Origin: Micromonospora sp. NBC_01796
GTDB taxonomy: Bacteria > Actinomycetota > Actinomycetes > Mycobacteriales > Micromonosporaceae
DNA: 64,000 nt
NCBI RefSeq assembly: GCF_035917455.1
Contig: NZ_CP109078.1
Location: 682,001 to 746,000, forward strand
Direction of reading: 5' to 3'
Part shown: piece after piece, positions 17,178 to 25,186 of the stretch
Layout of the letters: the number at the start of each line of letters is the position of its first letter
Position numbering within the stretch: the stretch's first letter is position 1
Made by a program: the position numbers and the translations under genes
Notes under the pieces: generated by a model
Seen by the model: only the letters and a program-made list of their open reading frames with translations
Databases searched by the model: none
What the model was told of the DNA's origin: nothing

Positions 17178-18413
17178 ATGATCGAAGAGCTGGGTGGGGC
17201 CGAGCTGCTGGAGTACCGGGAGCTGCTGCCCGCCGGTGCGCGCGGCGAGCCGGACCCGGGTCCGGTCGGCGGGGTGCGGTGTGGTCGACCGCTGCTGTAC
17301 CCGATTCCGCTGGCTGCCCTGCCCGGACCGCTGCGGCACCGGGCCGAGTCGGGTGGCGACCGCTACCGGGGCGCGCTGTTCGCGTTCGACCTCGATCCGT
17401 TGCCGCGCGGGCGACGGTACGTCTCGGCCCGGTTCGAGGTGACCCTCGCCGACCCGGAGTCGATCGCGGTACGGGTCGACGCCGACGGGGACGCGCTGGG
17501 TGTGACGTACGAGGGGGATCCTGCGGCGACTGCCGCCGCGTACACGATCGACGCGGCCCGGCAGCGGCCCGGCTGGTTGCGCCGCCTGACGGGCCGGGAG
17601 CGGGCACCGCGCGCGTGGGTGACGGGTGTGCAGAGTACGAGGTTCGGCTGGATCTACGACGATCCGGACGGCGACCTGCTGCTGCCCCGCAACTACGGCA
17701 TGCACGCCGTACTCGCGGTGCCGGAGGGCGCTACCCGGGTGGCCGGCACGATCGGCGTACAGGTCGAGGTTGCCGTCGGCCGCAGACGGACGATCAGCCT
17801 GCGGGAGGACCTCGGGTTCGCCGAGCCGGTGAGCCCGACCGTCCCGAGCGGCAGGGCCGCCGTCCGGTTGTGCGTGGCCGCGGATGTGGCCGGCTACAGC
17901 CGACGCGGCAACGCGGCCGCCGAGCGCGTCCAGCAGGAGATCGTCGCACTGCTGTCGCGGGTACGGCGGGCCGCCGGCATCCCGGACGGGGCGGTACGTC
18001 CCCAGCCGCAGGGCGACGGCCAGTTCACGGTGCTGCCGGTCGGCATAGACGAGTCCGTGGTCATCCCCCGGATGCTCGGTGAGCTGTACCGGGCGTTGCG
18101 CGAGCTGAACAGCGCCAACGGCGATCGGCTGCGAATGCGGGTGGCCCTGCATCGTGGGCTGCTCCTGGAGGGGGCGAACGGCTGGGTGGGCACGGCGTCG
18201 ATCGCGGTGCACCGGATCCTGGACAGCCCGCCGATGCGCGCGGCGCTGACCGCGCATCCGCAGGCCGACTTCGTGCTGGGGGTGCCCGACGTGCTCTACC
18301 GCGATGTTGTCGTACCCGCGGCCGAGCCGCCCCTGCCGAACCAGTTCACCGCGATGACGGTGGATCTGCCGGACAAGGGCTTTGTCGAGCACGCCTGGCT
18401 CTACGTCGGCTAG
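17178..18413 (+). CDS. Protein with C-terminal nucleotidyl-cyclase-like domain
   Basis: 411 aa from ATG 17178 (CGGGGGT upstream; GTG 17175 also possible). Residues ~1-220 form an unrecognised strand-rich domain (YRGALFAFDLDPLPRGRRYV, GWIYDDPDGDLLLPRNYGMH). Residues ~228-411 look like a class III nucleotidyl cyclase core: Asp236 in VAADVAGYSRRG and Asp280 in PQGDGQFTVLP are exactly 44 residues apart, the usual spacing of the two metal-binding Asp. RMRVALHRG and FVEHAWLYVG match the cyclase-like domain of the 44.0-46.4 kb gene. It may make or sense a cyclic nucleotide; activity unproven. It begins a putative caspase conflict locus. Confidence 0.75.
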   Translation: MIEELGGAELLEYRELLPAGARGEPDPGPVGGVRCGRPLLYPIPLAALPGPLRHRAESGGDRYRGALFAFDLDPLPRGRRYVSARFEVTLADPESIAVRVDADGDALGVTYEGDPAATAAAYTIDAARQRPGWLRRLTGRERAPRAWVTGVQSTRFGWIYDDPDGDLLLPRNYGMHAVLAVPEGATRVAGTIGVQVEVAVGRRRTISLREDLGFAEPVSPTVPSGRAAVRLCVAADVAGYSRRGNAAAERVQQEIVALLSRVRRAAGIPDGAVRPQPQGDGQFTVLPVGIDESVVIPRMLGELYRALRELNSANGDRLRMRVALHRGLLLEGANGWVGTASIAVHRILDSPPMRAALTAHPQADFVLGVPDVLYRDVVVPAAEPPLPNQFTAMTVDLPDKGFVEHAWLYVG

Positions 18414-18460
18414 TCGGGCCTGCCCGGCCCGGGTCGGCGCATTCGGTGACCCCGTCGGCG

Positions 18461-18473
18461 GGTCCGTCAGAAC
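18461..18473 (+). promoter_or_regulatory. Shared motif GGTCCGTCAGAAC, copy 2
   Basis: Identical 13 bases to copy 1, placed directly before the GAGGAGGG ribosome site (18474-18481) of the small protein gene. That closeness means it cannot be a distant promoter element for a start at 18486; it would fit a start at 18567 better. Confidence 0.55.
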
Positions 18474-18485
18474 GAGGAGGGACCG

Positions 18486-18848
18486 GTGGAAGGTGGGAGA
18501 TGCTCGGCAGTCTCGCGGCCGTCCGACGGCTTTGCCACACGCCCGCTACCAGGGCACAATCCCATGATGACGATCACCGAACGCGCAGGTGAGAAGCCTG
18601 TGAGCCTCTCGCCGGAGCAGCGTGAGCGGCTGCGGCGGCTGCTGGTCGACGAACTGCGCGCCGCGATCGTCGAGGGCCCTCCCGCGGTGGCACCCGGCAC
18701 CGATCTGGACGAGCGCCGCCGCGCCCTGGACGGGCTGCGTCAGGGCGACGACGATCCAGCCTGCGGAGACCACGGTCCGCTCGGCGGGGACGACGGTCCG
18801 CTCGGCGTCTCCGACGATCCGCTCGATGGTGACAACGTCGGCCCGTAA
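18486..18848 (+). CDS. Small protein with acidic C-terminal repeats
   Basis: 120 aa from GTG 18486, which has an excellent GAGGAGGG site; ATG 18567 would give 93 aa starting MTITERAGEK and drops a disordered-looking lead. The core is one amphipathic helix (LSPEQRERLRRLLVDELRAA). The tail is a run of seven-residue acidic repeats (GDHGPLG, GDDGPLG, VSDDPLD). No family recognised; it occupies the place a small associated protein takes in the CATRA locus near 46.5 kb, but the sequences are not clearly related. Lies between the cyclase-like gene and a convergent gene. Confidence 0.6.
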   Translation: MEGGRCSAVSRPSDGFATRPLPGHNPMMTITERAGEKPVSLSPEQRERLRRLLVDELRAAIVEGPPAVAPGTDLDERRRALDGLRQGDDDPACGDHGPLGGDDGPLGVSDDPLDGDNVGP

Positions 18849-18912
18849 CGCGACCGACCGCCTGATTTGTCGCCGGGCGGCCTCCGCTGTCGGTCGGGTT
18901 CACCCGGAGGGG

Positions 18913-20019
18913 TTACCGGTGCCCGATGATGTCCAGGACGGTGGCCACGATGCGGTCGATCGTGGCGGTGTCGGTCATCGCACCAGACAGGTCGCCCACC
19001 GGATCGGCCGTTCCGTGCGGGGCGTGGTCGAGACCCGCGATCGCCACCGACCGGCCGAAGACCGCCTGGATGACGTCGACCACGACCGCCTCCGCCGCCT
19101 CGCCGCCGGCCAGCCGGTGGTCGATGACGCGTACGGCCTCCGCGGCGAGCCGCAGCAGCTCGGCGTCGACCTGCTCGTGCGGGTTGGTGAGGAACAGCTC
19201 GCGGGCCGGTTCACCGGTCCACACCGGCGCGTGCTTGTGGCCGAGCGGGCGCTCCACGTAGGAGTCGTACCAGGTGGGTCGCCGGCGCATCGCGGCGAGC
19301 ACGACCTCGACGTCGCGGCCGACCCGCGACGGATCGCTGAGCTGCCAGTCGCCGGTGACCGTGGCCCGCTGCTGGGCCCACGCGTCCAGCGGCCACAGGC
19401 CACTGCCGGCGGAGGTCCGTACGCCCACCCACACCAGGATCTCCACGGCGAGGGTGGTCAGCCACCGGTCGTGGTCCAGCGCGACGGCCAGCCAACCGGG
19501 TACCCGTGGCCGTTGCAGCGCACCACGCTGGCCACGCTGCCGTCGGTGACCATCCACAGTGGCGGCGTTCAGCCGGCTGGCGATCCAGCCCTCCAGGTCC
19601 CGGACCGGTTTACGGGCGTGCGCGAGCAGGTCGTGGACAACCGCCTCGACGTCGTCGTGGAACCGGTCCAGGCACTCGTCCGCCAGCCGGTTCACCCCGA
19701 GCGCACAGACGTTGTGGCCCCGGCGCTGCTCGAACCGGCGGGTCAGCCGGGCGAAGACGACCGGCCAGGCGACCTCGTACGCCGCCGCGGTGAGCGCGGC
19801 CCGCTCGGCGTCGGCGGCGGTGGCGGCGACCTCGGCGAGACGACCCTCCTTGGTCAGCTTGCGGAGCCGGTCCGCGCTCGGTGAGCGTCTGGCCGACGTG
19901 ACCGGCAGACCGACGGTGCTGTTGGACAGGTAGGGGTTGGCTTGTGCGCGGGCGGGGTGGCGCGCGGTGCGGAACCGATTGGCGGCCAGGTTTCTCGACG
20001 ATTCGGCGGAAACACCCAC
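18913..20019 (-). CDS. Uncharacterised protein, possibly sigma-70-region-2-like
   Basis: 368 aa from GTG 20019, preceded by GGAAGGGAG at 6 nt; the ATG further up at 20079 has no ribosome site. Residues ~80-165 are helical (VVFARLTRRFEQRRGHNV, DRFHDDVEAVVHDLLAHA) and end in LEGWIASRLNAATVDGHRRQR, which resembles the region-2 end of ECF sigma factors (W, then N, D and a basic run). LAVEILVWVGVR and WPLDAW follow. No region-4 HTH seen, so a DNA-binding role is only a hypothesis. Divergent from the caspase gene within the same locus. Confidence 0.6.
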   Translation of the reverse strand: MGVSAESSRNLAANRFRTARHPARAQANPYLSNSTVGLPVTSARRSPSADRLRKLTKEGRLAEVAATAADAERAALTAAAYEVAWPVVFARLTRRFEQRRGHNVCALGVNRLADECLDRFHDDVEAVVHDLLAHARKPVRDLEGWIASRLNAATVDGHRRQRGQRGALQRPRVPGWLAVALDHDRWLTTLAVEILVWVGVRTSAGSGLWPLDAWAQQRATVTGDWQLSDPSRVGRDVEVVLAAMRRRPTWYDSYVERPLGHKHAPVWTGEPARELFLTNPHEQVDAELLRLAAEAVRVIDHRLAGGEAAEAVVVDVIQAVFGRSVAIAGLDHAPHGTADPVGDLSGAMTDTATIDRIVATVLDIIGHR

Positions 20020-20237
20020 GGACGACTCCCTTCCGAGGTCCCGTGTGGAGGCGGCCCGTAATGAGCGCCAGTCGATCATGCGATAGGTCCGGCGTTCAGA
20101 TCTCGTCAAAAGACGGGATTCCGACCCTTCATCCGAGAGCGTCAACACGATCGTCGATCTCGTGAGCCGACGGACGCGGACCGCGACGATCCGATCGGGT
20201 GAGGGCGGAGCCGCAACACACACCTTCCCACCGGTTA

Positions 20238-20263
20238 CTGACGGACGGCGTCCCGTCCGTCAG
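20238..20263. promoter_or_regulatory. Hairpin/palindrome built from the shared motif
   Basis: CTGACGGACGG (20238-20248) and CCGTCCGTCAG (20253-20263) are perfect 11-bp arms around CGTC. The right arm contains the GTCCGTCAG core of the shared motif, and another core copy follows at 20270. It lies in the divergent gap before the caspase gene and could be an operator or an mRNA stem-loop. Confidence 0.55.
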
Positions 20264-20269
20264 CGGCCC

Positions 20270-20281
20270 GTCCGTCAGAAC
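20270..20281 (+). promoter_or_regulatory. Shared motif GTCCGTCAGAAC, copy 3
   Basis: Same 12-base core as at 17130 and 18462, ending 31 nt before the caspase start codon and preceded by another CCGTCCGTCAG 5 nt away. Spacing to the start is close to that of copy 1 (36 nt). Confidence 0.55.
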
Positions 20282-20312
20282 TCGGTGGGACACCACCGTG
20301 GGAGGGAAGGTC

Positions 20313-22175
20313 ATGACGCGCCGAGCACTGTTGATCGGGGCCCAGACGTTCGGGCTCGCGGGGGTCGAGCACGACATCGCGGCGATGGACGAGGCGCTGA
20401 GCAGGCGGGGCATGACCGTCGAGCGCTGTGTGGGTCCGGACGCCACCCGCGACGGCATCGTCGCCGCGTACGAGAGGTTGATCGCGGACACCGGTCCCGC
20501 GGACGCGGCCCTGGTCTACTACTCCGGACACGGCGGGTACGCGTGGCCGCTGGAGGGCGAGTCGACGAAGGTCGCCCGCAACGATCGGCAGTTCATCGTG
20601 CCGACCGACTTCCGCGCCCCGACCGCCGACGACTTCCGTGGCATCACTGCCCTGGAACTGTCCGTCCTGCTCGCCCGCCTCACCGAGCGGACGAGCAACG
20701 CCACGGTCATCCTCGACTGCTGTCACTCGGGGCTGATGTCACGCAATCTCGGTGCGGCACACGTCCGGCAGATGCCGGGAGTTGTCCGGGCCGATCTCGA
20801 CGCGCACCACGAACGCCGGATCCGGGCCGGGCTGCCCGTCCACCTGGTCGACCCGACGGGCAACAAGAACGCCGTACGCCTGGTCGCCTGCGCCACCGAC
20901 CAGTTCGCGCACGAACTGCCCCGATCCGACGGCCCCGGCCGGTACGGGCTGCTCACCCGCTCGCTGATCCAGGCCCTGGACGAAGCGGACGGGCTCAGGG
21001 TGAGCTGGTCCCGGCTCATCATCCGGGTACGGCACCTCGTCCAACTCCACGTACCGCACCAGCGGCCGGACGTCGAGGGACCGTTCGAGCGGGTGTTGTT
21101 CGAGACCGAGAACGACGACTCGGCCGGCTGGCTGTTCGTCACCGACACCGGCGACGGGCGGGCGAGCATCGCCGGGGCTGCGCTGCTGGGGGTGCAGACC
21201 GGCGACGAGTTCGCGATCATGCCGGGGTCGGCCGCCGGGCCGGCAACCGAAGGGCGCATCGCCTTCGTACGCGTCGACGACGTCGGGCTGACGGTGGCGA
21301 CCGGCCGGCTGGTGTTCCACGTGCCCGGCACCACCCTGCCGGCGGACGCCCGTGCCTACCGGGTCACGGCGGTCGCGCCCCGCGTTCCGGTCCTGGTCCC
21401 CTCTGCCCTGGTGCCCGCCCTCGAGAACAGCGCGTTCGTCCGGGTCGCCGGGCCGGGCGAGGACGCACCGGTCCGGGTGGTGGAGTCGCCGGACGGTGCG
21501 CTGGTCGTGCACGACGGGATCGGGCCGCTGCACGAGCCGCGCCAGCCCGGACCCCGGACCGTCGCCCGGGTCCGGGCGGACCTCAACCGGATCGCCCGAG
21601 CCACCGTGCTGCGCGGCATCCGGGAGGAGTCGCGCAGCACCTTCAACCCGCCCGTCACCCTGGAGTGGGGACACGTGCGCGCCGGCATGCTGTACCCGTT
21701 GACACCGGCGGGCGCCACCGTCCACGCCAGCGACCTGGTCTACTTCCGGATCCGCAACAACGCCCGACGGCAGTTGTACGTGTCTCTGATCGACATCGGG
21801 ATGGCGTACGCCGTCTCCGTACTCACCGACCTGGACCCGGGCGGCATCCGGCTACCCGGCGGCGAGGAGTACGTCTTCGGCGGCGACGACTGGGGAGATC
21901 AGCTCATCGGGAGGGAGGTGAACTGGCCGAAGAACCTCGAACGTGGCTCGCCGCGTCCCGAGACGGTCCTCGTGCTGATCAGCGCCGAGCCGCAGAACGT
22001 GAGCCCGCTGCACCAGGCGGGCGTGTGGGCCACCGATCGGGCGGCGCCGGCGTTGACCAATCTACTCGCCCACTTCTGCGGCGGCGCCGACCGGGACTTC
22101 ACCCGGCCGACGCTGTTCTGCGTACGCTCGTTCGAGTTCACCGTCGATCCGGCCGTTCGTCAGCACGAGCGATGA
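20313..22175 (+). CDS. Caspase-family (peptidase C14) protein with C-terminal DUF4384-like domain
   Basis: 620 aa from ATG 20313 (GGGAGGGAAGG upstream). The p20-like domain starts at once (RRALLIGAQTFGLAGVEHDI) and shows the catalytic pair His73 in YYSGHGGY and Cys137 in ILDCCHSG. FIVPTDF and ACATDQFAHEL are usual caspase/metacaspase strands. A middle beta-rich region (~270-430) precedes a DUF4384-like domain (~465-560, DLVYFRIRNNARRQLYVSLI). No transmembrane segment. Bacterial caspases of this kind are effectors of conflict systems activated by a partner; the cyclase-like protein upstream is the obvious candidate. Its substrate is unknown. Confidence 0.88.
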   Translation: MTRRALLIGAQTFGLAGVEHDIAAMDEALSRRGMTVERCVGPDATRDGIVAAYERLIADTGPADAALVYYSGHGGYAWPLEGESTKVARNDRQFIVPTDFRAPTADDFRGITALELSVLLARLTERTSNATVILDCCHSGLMSRNLGAAHVRQMPGVVRADLDAHHERRIRAGLPVHLVDPTGNKNAVRLVACATDQFAHELPRSDGPGRYGLLTRSLIQALDEADGLRVSWSRLIIRVRHLVQLHVPHQRPDVEGPFERVLFETENDDSAGWLFVTDTGDGRASIAGAALLGVQTGDEFAIMPGSAAGPATEGRIAFVRVDDVGLTVATGRLVFHVPGTTLPADARAYRVTAVAPRVPVLVPSALVPALENSAFVRVAGPGEDAPVRVVESPDGALVVHDGIGPLHEPRQPGPRTVARVRADLNRIARATVLRGIREESRSTFNPPVTLEWGHVRAGMLYPLTPAGATVHASDLVYFRIRNNARRQLYVSLIDIGMAYAVSVLTDLDPGGIRLPGGEEYVFGGDDWGDQLIGREVNWPKNLERGSPRPETVLVLISAEPQNVSPLHQAGVWATDRAAPALTNLLAHFCGGADRDFTRPTLFCVRSFEFTVDPAVRQHER

Positions 22176-22211
22176 GGGAGGCGACCAGTTCCCGGCAGGG
22201 GCCCAGCCGAC

Positions 22212-22673
22212 TCACCCCCGCTTGGCGTCCAGGAAGAGTCCGAGGGCCTCGACGACGAGGCGGTGGTCGTCGAGTTGGGGCAGGCCCGAGACGGTGACCG
22301 TGCCGACCGGGCCGGTGCCCCTGAGGATGATCGGGAAGCATCCGCCGTGCGCGGCGTACCGGGCCGGTTCGAGGTGGGACTGCTCCTCGAAGGTGGTGCC
22401 ACGGTCACGGAAGCTCTGACCGACGAGGTACGAGCTGTGCCCGAACCGTCGTACGACCCGGATCTTGCGTTCGATCCAGTCGTCGTTGTCGGCGCAGGTG
22501 CCGGGCAGCGCGTAGTGGAAGAGCTGCTGGTCACCCAGACGGATGTCGACGGTGATGGAGTGGCCCCGCTCCCTGGCCAGCCCGACCAGGCGAGTTCCCA
22601 GGTCCCAGGCGTCGTCATGGTCAAAGCGGTCGAACTGGAGACGTTCTTCCTGCTCCTGAAGCTCCGGCGTCAC
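22212..22673 (-). CDS. UPF0303 / heme-degrading-domain-like protein
   Basis: 153 aa from GTG 22673, chosen because AAGGGAGCGG precedes it. PELQEQEERLQFDRFDHDDAW, ITVDIRLGDQQLFHYALPGT, WIERKIRVVRRFGHSSYLVG and GGCFPIILRGTGPVGTVTVSG are the UPF0303 signature (HbpS/YBR137w fold). Many are annotated as heme-binding or heme-degrading, though direct evidence is scarce. Cytoplasmic, single domain. It lies between the caspase gene and the biosynthetic cluster, facing away from the latter; no functional link to either is apparent. Confidence 0.85.
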   Translation of the reverse strand: MTPELQEQEERLQFDRFDHDDAWDLGTRLVGLARERGHSITVDIRLGDQQLFHYALPGTCADNDDWIERKIRVVRRFGHSSYLVGQSFRDRGTTFEEQSHLEPARYAAHGGCFPIILRGTGPVGTVTVSGLPQLDDHRLVVEALGLFLDAKRG

Positions 22674-22784
22674 GGCGTACCGCTCCCTTCCTCGACTGCC
22701 CCGCCTCACCCGCCTTGGCTCGACGCTGCCGCCGTGCGGCCCCCGGACGGACGAGAAAGGGCATTTTCAGAGAAGGATCCAGCA

Positions 22785-22831
22785 TCGATCGGTGTCATTG
22801 TCAACGGGCCGACTCGTGACACACCGATCGA
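22785..22831. promoter_or_regulatory. Long-spaced inverted repeat in cluster promoter
   Basis: TCGATCGGTGT (22785-22795) and its perfect reverse complement ACACCGATCGA (22821-22831) are separated by 25 nt. The right arm abuts the GAGGGG ribosome site of the monooxygenase gene, so binding or hairpin formation there would control the first gene of the biosynthetic cluster. Confidence 0.5.
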
Positions 22832-22843
22832 GGGGACACGCGG

Positions 22844-24181
22844 ATGGGCACGGTGGGTGGGCACGCGGTGGTTCTCGGCGCGAGTATCGGCGGCCTGCTG
22901 GCCGCGCGTACGCTCGCCGACTTCTACGAGCACGTGACCGTGGTGGAGCGGGACGAGCTGCCGGCCGACGCCCGCGACCGTCAGGGCATCCCGCAGGGCC
23001 GGCACATGCACACGCTGCTCGAACGGGGGGCCAGGACCTTCGAGGACATGTTCCCCGGTCTGGTCGAGGAACTCGCCGCCGCCGGCGCACCCCGGGCGCA
23101 CCTGCTGCGCGAGGTCCGCCTGGTGCTGTCCGGACACGAACTGGCCAGGGCGGACACCGGCGCCGCCGCGATCCAGATGACCCGGCCACTGCTGGAAACC
23201 ACGGTACGCACCCGGGTAGCGGCCCTGACCAACGTCAAGATCGTCGACAACCACGACGTGGTGGGTGTGCAGGCCGTCGACGGGCGGGTCGTCGGGGCGC
23301 GGATCCGGAACCGGGCCACGGACGGCGTCGAGGAGACCGTCCGGGCGGACCTCGTCGTCGACGCGATGGGCCGGGCGGGTCGGGCCGCGACCTGGCTGGC
23401 CGAGCTCGGGTACGAGCCGCCCACCCAGGACCGGATCAAGATTGACATGGCCTACGTCAGCCGTTTCCTGCGGATGCCGCCCGGTGCCCTCGCCCCGGAC
23501 AGGCAACTGCTCGTCGGGCCGCTGCCCGGCCGCCCGCGCGGCTTCGGTCTGGCCGAACAGGAGGGTGGCCGATGGCTGTTCACCCTGGTCGGAATGGCCG
23601 GCGACGTGCCACCGCACCTGGACGAGGAGGCGTACTTCGCCTTCGCCGAGTCGGTGTCACAGCCGGACGTGTACGCGGCGCTGCGTGCCGCCGAGCCGGT
23701 CACCGAGTTCGCCACCTTCCGGTTCCCGACCAGCATCCGTCGCCGCTACGAGCGACTTCGCCGGTTCCCGCCGGGACTGCTCGTCTTCGGCGACGCCATC
23801 TGCAGCTTCAACCCGGTGTACGGGCAGGGCATGACCGTGGCGGCGCTCGAAGCGACGGCGTTGCGGGAGTGTCTGCAACACGGTGACGACGACCTGGCCC
23901 GCCGGTTCTTCCGGTCCGTCGCGAAGGTGATCGACCCGGTCTGGCAGCTCAATGCCGGCGGCGACCTGGCCCTCCCGGAGATCGAGGGTCACCGCCCGCT
24001 GGCCACCCGACTGATCAACCGGTACGTCGCCCGGCTGCACCGGGTCGCGGCGCACGACAAGCGGGTGGCGGCCACGTTCTCCCGGGTCGCCGGACTGCTG
24101 GACCCGCCGGGGGCGATCCTGGCACCCGGCATTCTGTTGCGAGTGTTCCTGGGTGGACGAAAATCGCGTTCCAGCGGTTGA
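22844..24181 (+). CDS. FAD-dependent monooxygenase/epoxidase-like flavoprotein
   Basis: 445 aa from ATG 22844 (GAGGGG 8 nt upstream). FAD-binding GASIGGLLAARTLADFYEHV with ERDELP gives the ADP-binding fold; GLLVFGDAICSFNPVYGQGM is the GD motif contacting the flavin ribityl chain. Family of squalene-epoxidase/tryptophan-halogenase-like single-component oxygenases, but the halogenase WxWxIP motif is absent. First gene of the biosynthetic cluster; a 117-nt gap follows before the iron oxygenase. It may epoxidise or hydroxylate the polyketide chain, as an inference. Confidence 0.85.
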   Translation: MGTVGGHAVVLGASIGGLLAARTLADFYEHVTVVERDELPADARDRQGIPQGRHMHTLLERGARTFEDMFPGLVEELAAAGAPRAHLLREVRLVLSGHELARADTGAAAIQMTRPLLETTVRTRVAALTNVKIVDNHDVVGVQAVDGRVVGARIRNRATDGVEETVRADLVVDAMGRAGRAATWLAELGYEPPTQDRIKIDMAYVSRFLRMPPGALAPDRQLLVGPLPGRPRGFGLAEQEGGRWLFTLVGMAGDVPPHLDEEAYFAFAESVSQPDVYAALRAAEPVTEFATFRFPTSIRRRYERLRRFPPGLLVFGDAICSFNPVYGQGMTVAALEATALRECLQHGDDDLARRFFRSVAKVIDPVWQLNAGGDLALPEIEGHRPLATRLINRYVARLHRVAAHDKRVAATFSRVAGLLDPPGAILAPGILLRVFLGGRKSRSSG

Positions 24182-24298
24182 CGCCGCAATGTCGAAGATG
24201 CTTCCGCCACCCTCGATTGTGACGATGTGACGGGGACTCGGCTCCCCCGCAAAAGAATCGGAGACCTCGCCCACAAGCGCGGAAAGAAGTGTGCTCCC

Positions 24299-25186
24299 AT
24301 GACGATTGTTTCGCAGGCAAATCGCCCGATGGGTTCCTCCATCACGGGGTTCGTACTGGACCAGGCGACCGAGGCGGACTTCGCCGAACTGGGCCAGGCC
24401 ATCTACCGGGACAAGATTCTGGTGCTGAAGGACCAGCACCTGACGTCGGCCGAGTTCATCGAATTCGGCCGGGCGCTGGGCACGGTCGAGACCTATTACG
24501 AGCCGATGTACCACCACCCGGAGTACCCCGAGATTTTCGTCTCCGCCACCAAACCGCCGGAGGGTCCGCAGGTCGGCGTGCCGAAGACGGGACAGTTCTG
24601 GCACGCGGACTACTCGTTCATGCCGACGCCGTTCGGCATCACGATGATCTATCCGCAACTGGTGCCGAAGAAAAACCGGGGAACGTACTTCATCGACATG
24701 GGTCGGGCGTTCCAGGAACTGCCCGACGACCTCAAGGAGGCGGCCCGTCGTACCCGGGTGGTGCACAGCCCACGGCGCTACTTCAAGATCCGGCCGAGCG
24801 ACGTCTACCGTCCGATCTCCGAGTTGCAGGACGAGATCGAGCGGAAGACCCCGCCGGCCACCCATCCCACCGTCTTCATCCACCCGGTGACCGGCGAGGA
24901 GGTGCTCTACCTCAGCCAGGGCCTCGCCTGTGAACTGCTCGACGAGGACGGTCGCCGGGTCGAGGACGGGCTGCTCGATCGGCTACTTGCGGCCAGCGGG
25001 CAGCTCGACACCACGTTCACCCACCCGAACATCCACACCCAGACCTTCACCGAGGGTGACCTGCTCATCTGGGACAACCGCAGCCTGGTGCACCGGGCAC
25101 TGCACACCACGGCACCGGAACCCGCCGTCTCGCACCGGGTCACCGTGCACGACGCGTACCCGTTCTATTCGGACCTGGCCCGGTGA
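24299..25186 (+). CDS. TauD/TfdA-family Fe(II) oxidase, ScoE/Rv0097-like (isonitrile-forming)
   Basis: 295 aa from ATG 24299 (GGAAAGAAG upstream). Iron ligands: His102 and Asp104 in FWHADYSF, His265 in RSLVHRALH, and a C-terminal SHRVTVHD Arg for 2-oxoglutarate. The segment YYEPMYHHPE (66-75), then GVPKTGQFWHADYSF and KNRGTYFIDMGRAF, closely match what is remembered of ScoE and M. tuberculosis Rv0097, which oxidise and decarboxylate an N-carboxymethyl-beta-amino acid to an isonitrile. The next genes (FcoT-like, ACP) reproduce that pathway. Its GTGA overlap couples it to the FcoT-like gene. General family sure; isonitrile role strongly suggested. Confidence 0.85.
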   Translation: MTIVSQANRPMGSSITGFVLDQATEADFAELGQAIYRDKILVLKDQHLTSAEFIEFGRALGTVETYYEPMYHHPEYPEIFVSATKPPEGPQVGVPKTGQFWHADYSFMPTPFGITMIYPQLVPKKNRGTYFIDMGRAFQELPDDLKEAARRTRVVHSPRRYFKIRPSDVYRPISELQDEIERKTPPATHPTVFIHPVTGEEVLYLSQGLACELLDEDGRRVEDGLLDRLLAASGQLDTTFTHPNIHTQTFTEGDLLIWDNRSLVHRALHTTAPEPAVSHRVTVHDAYPFYSDLAR

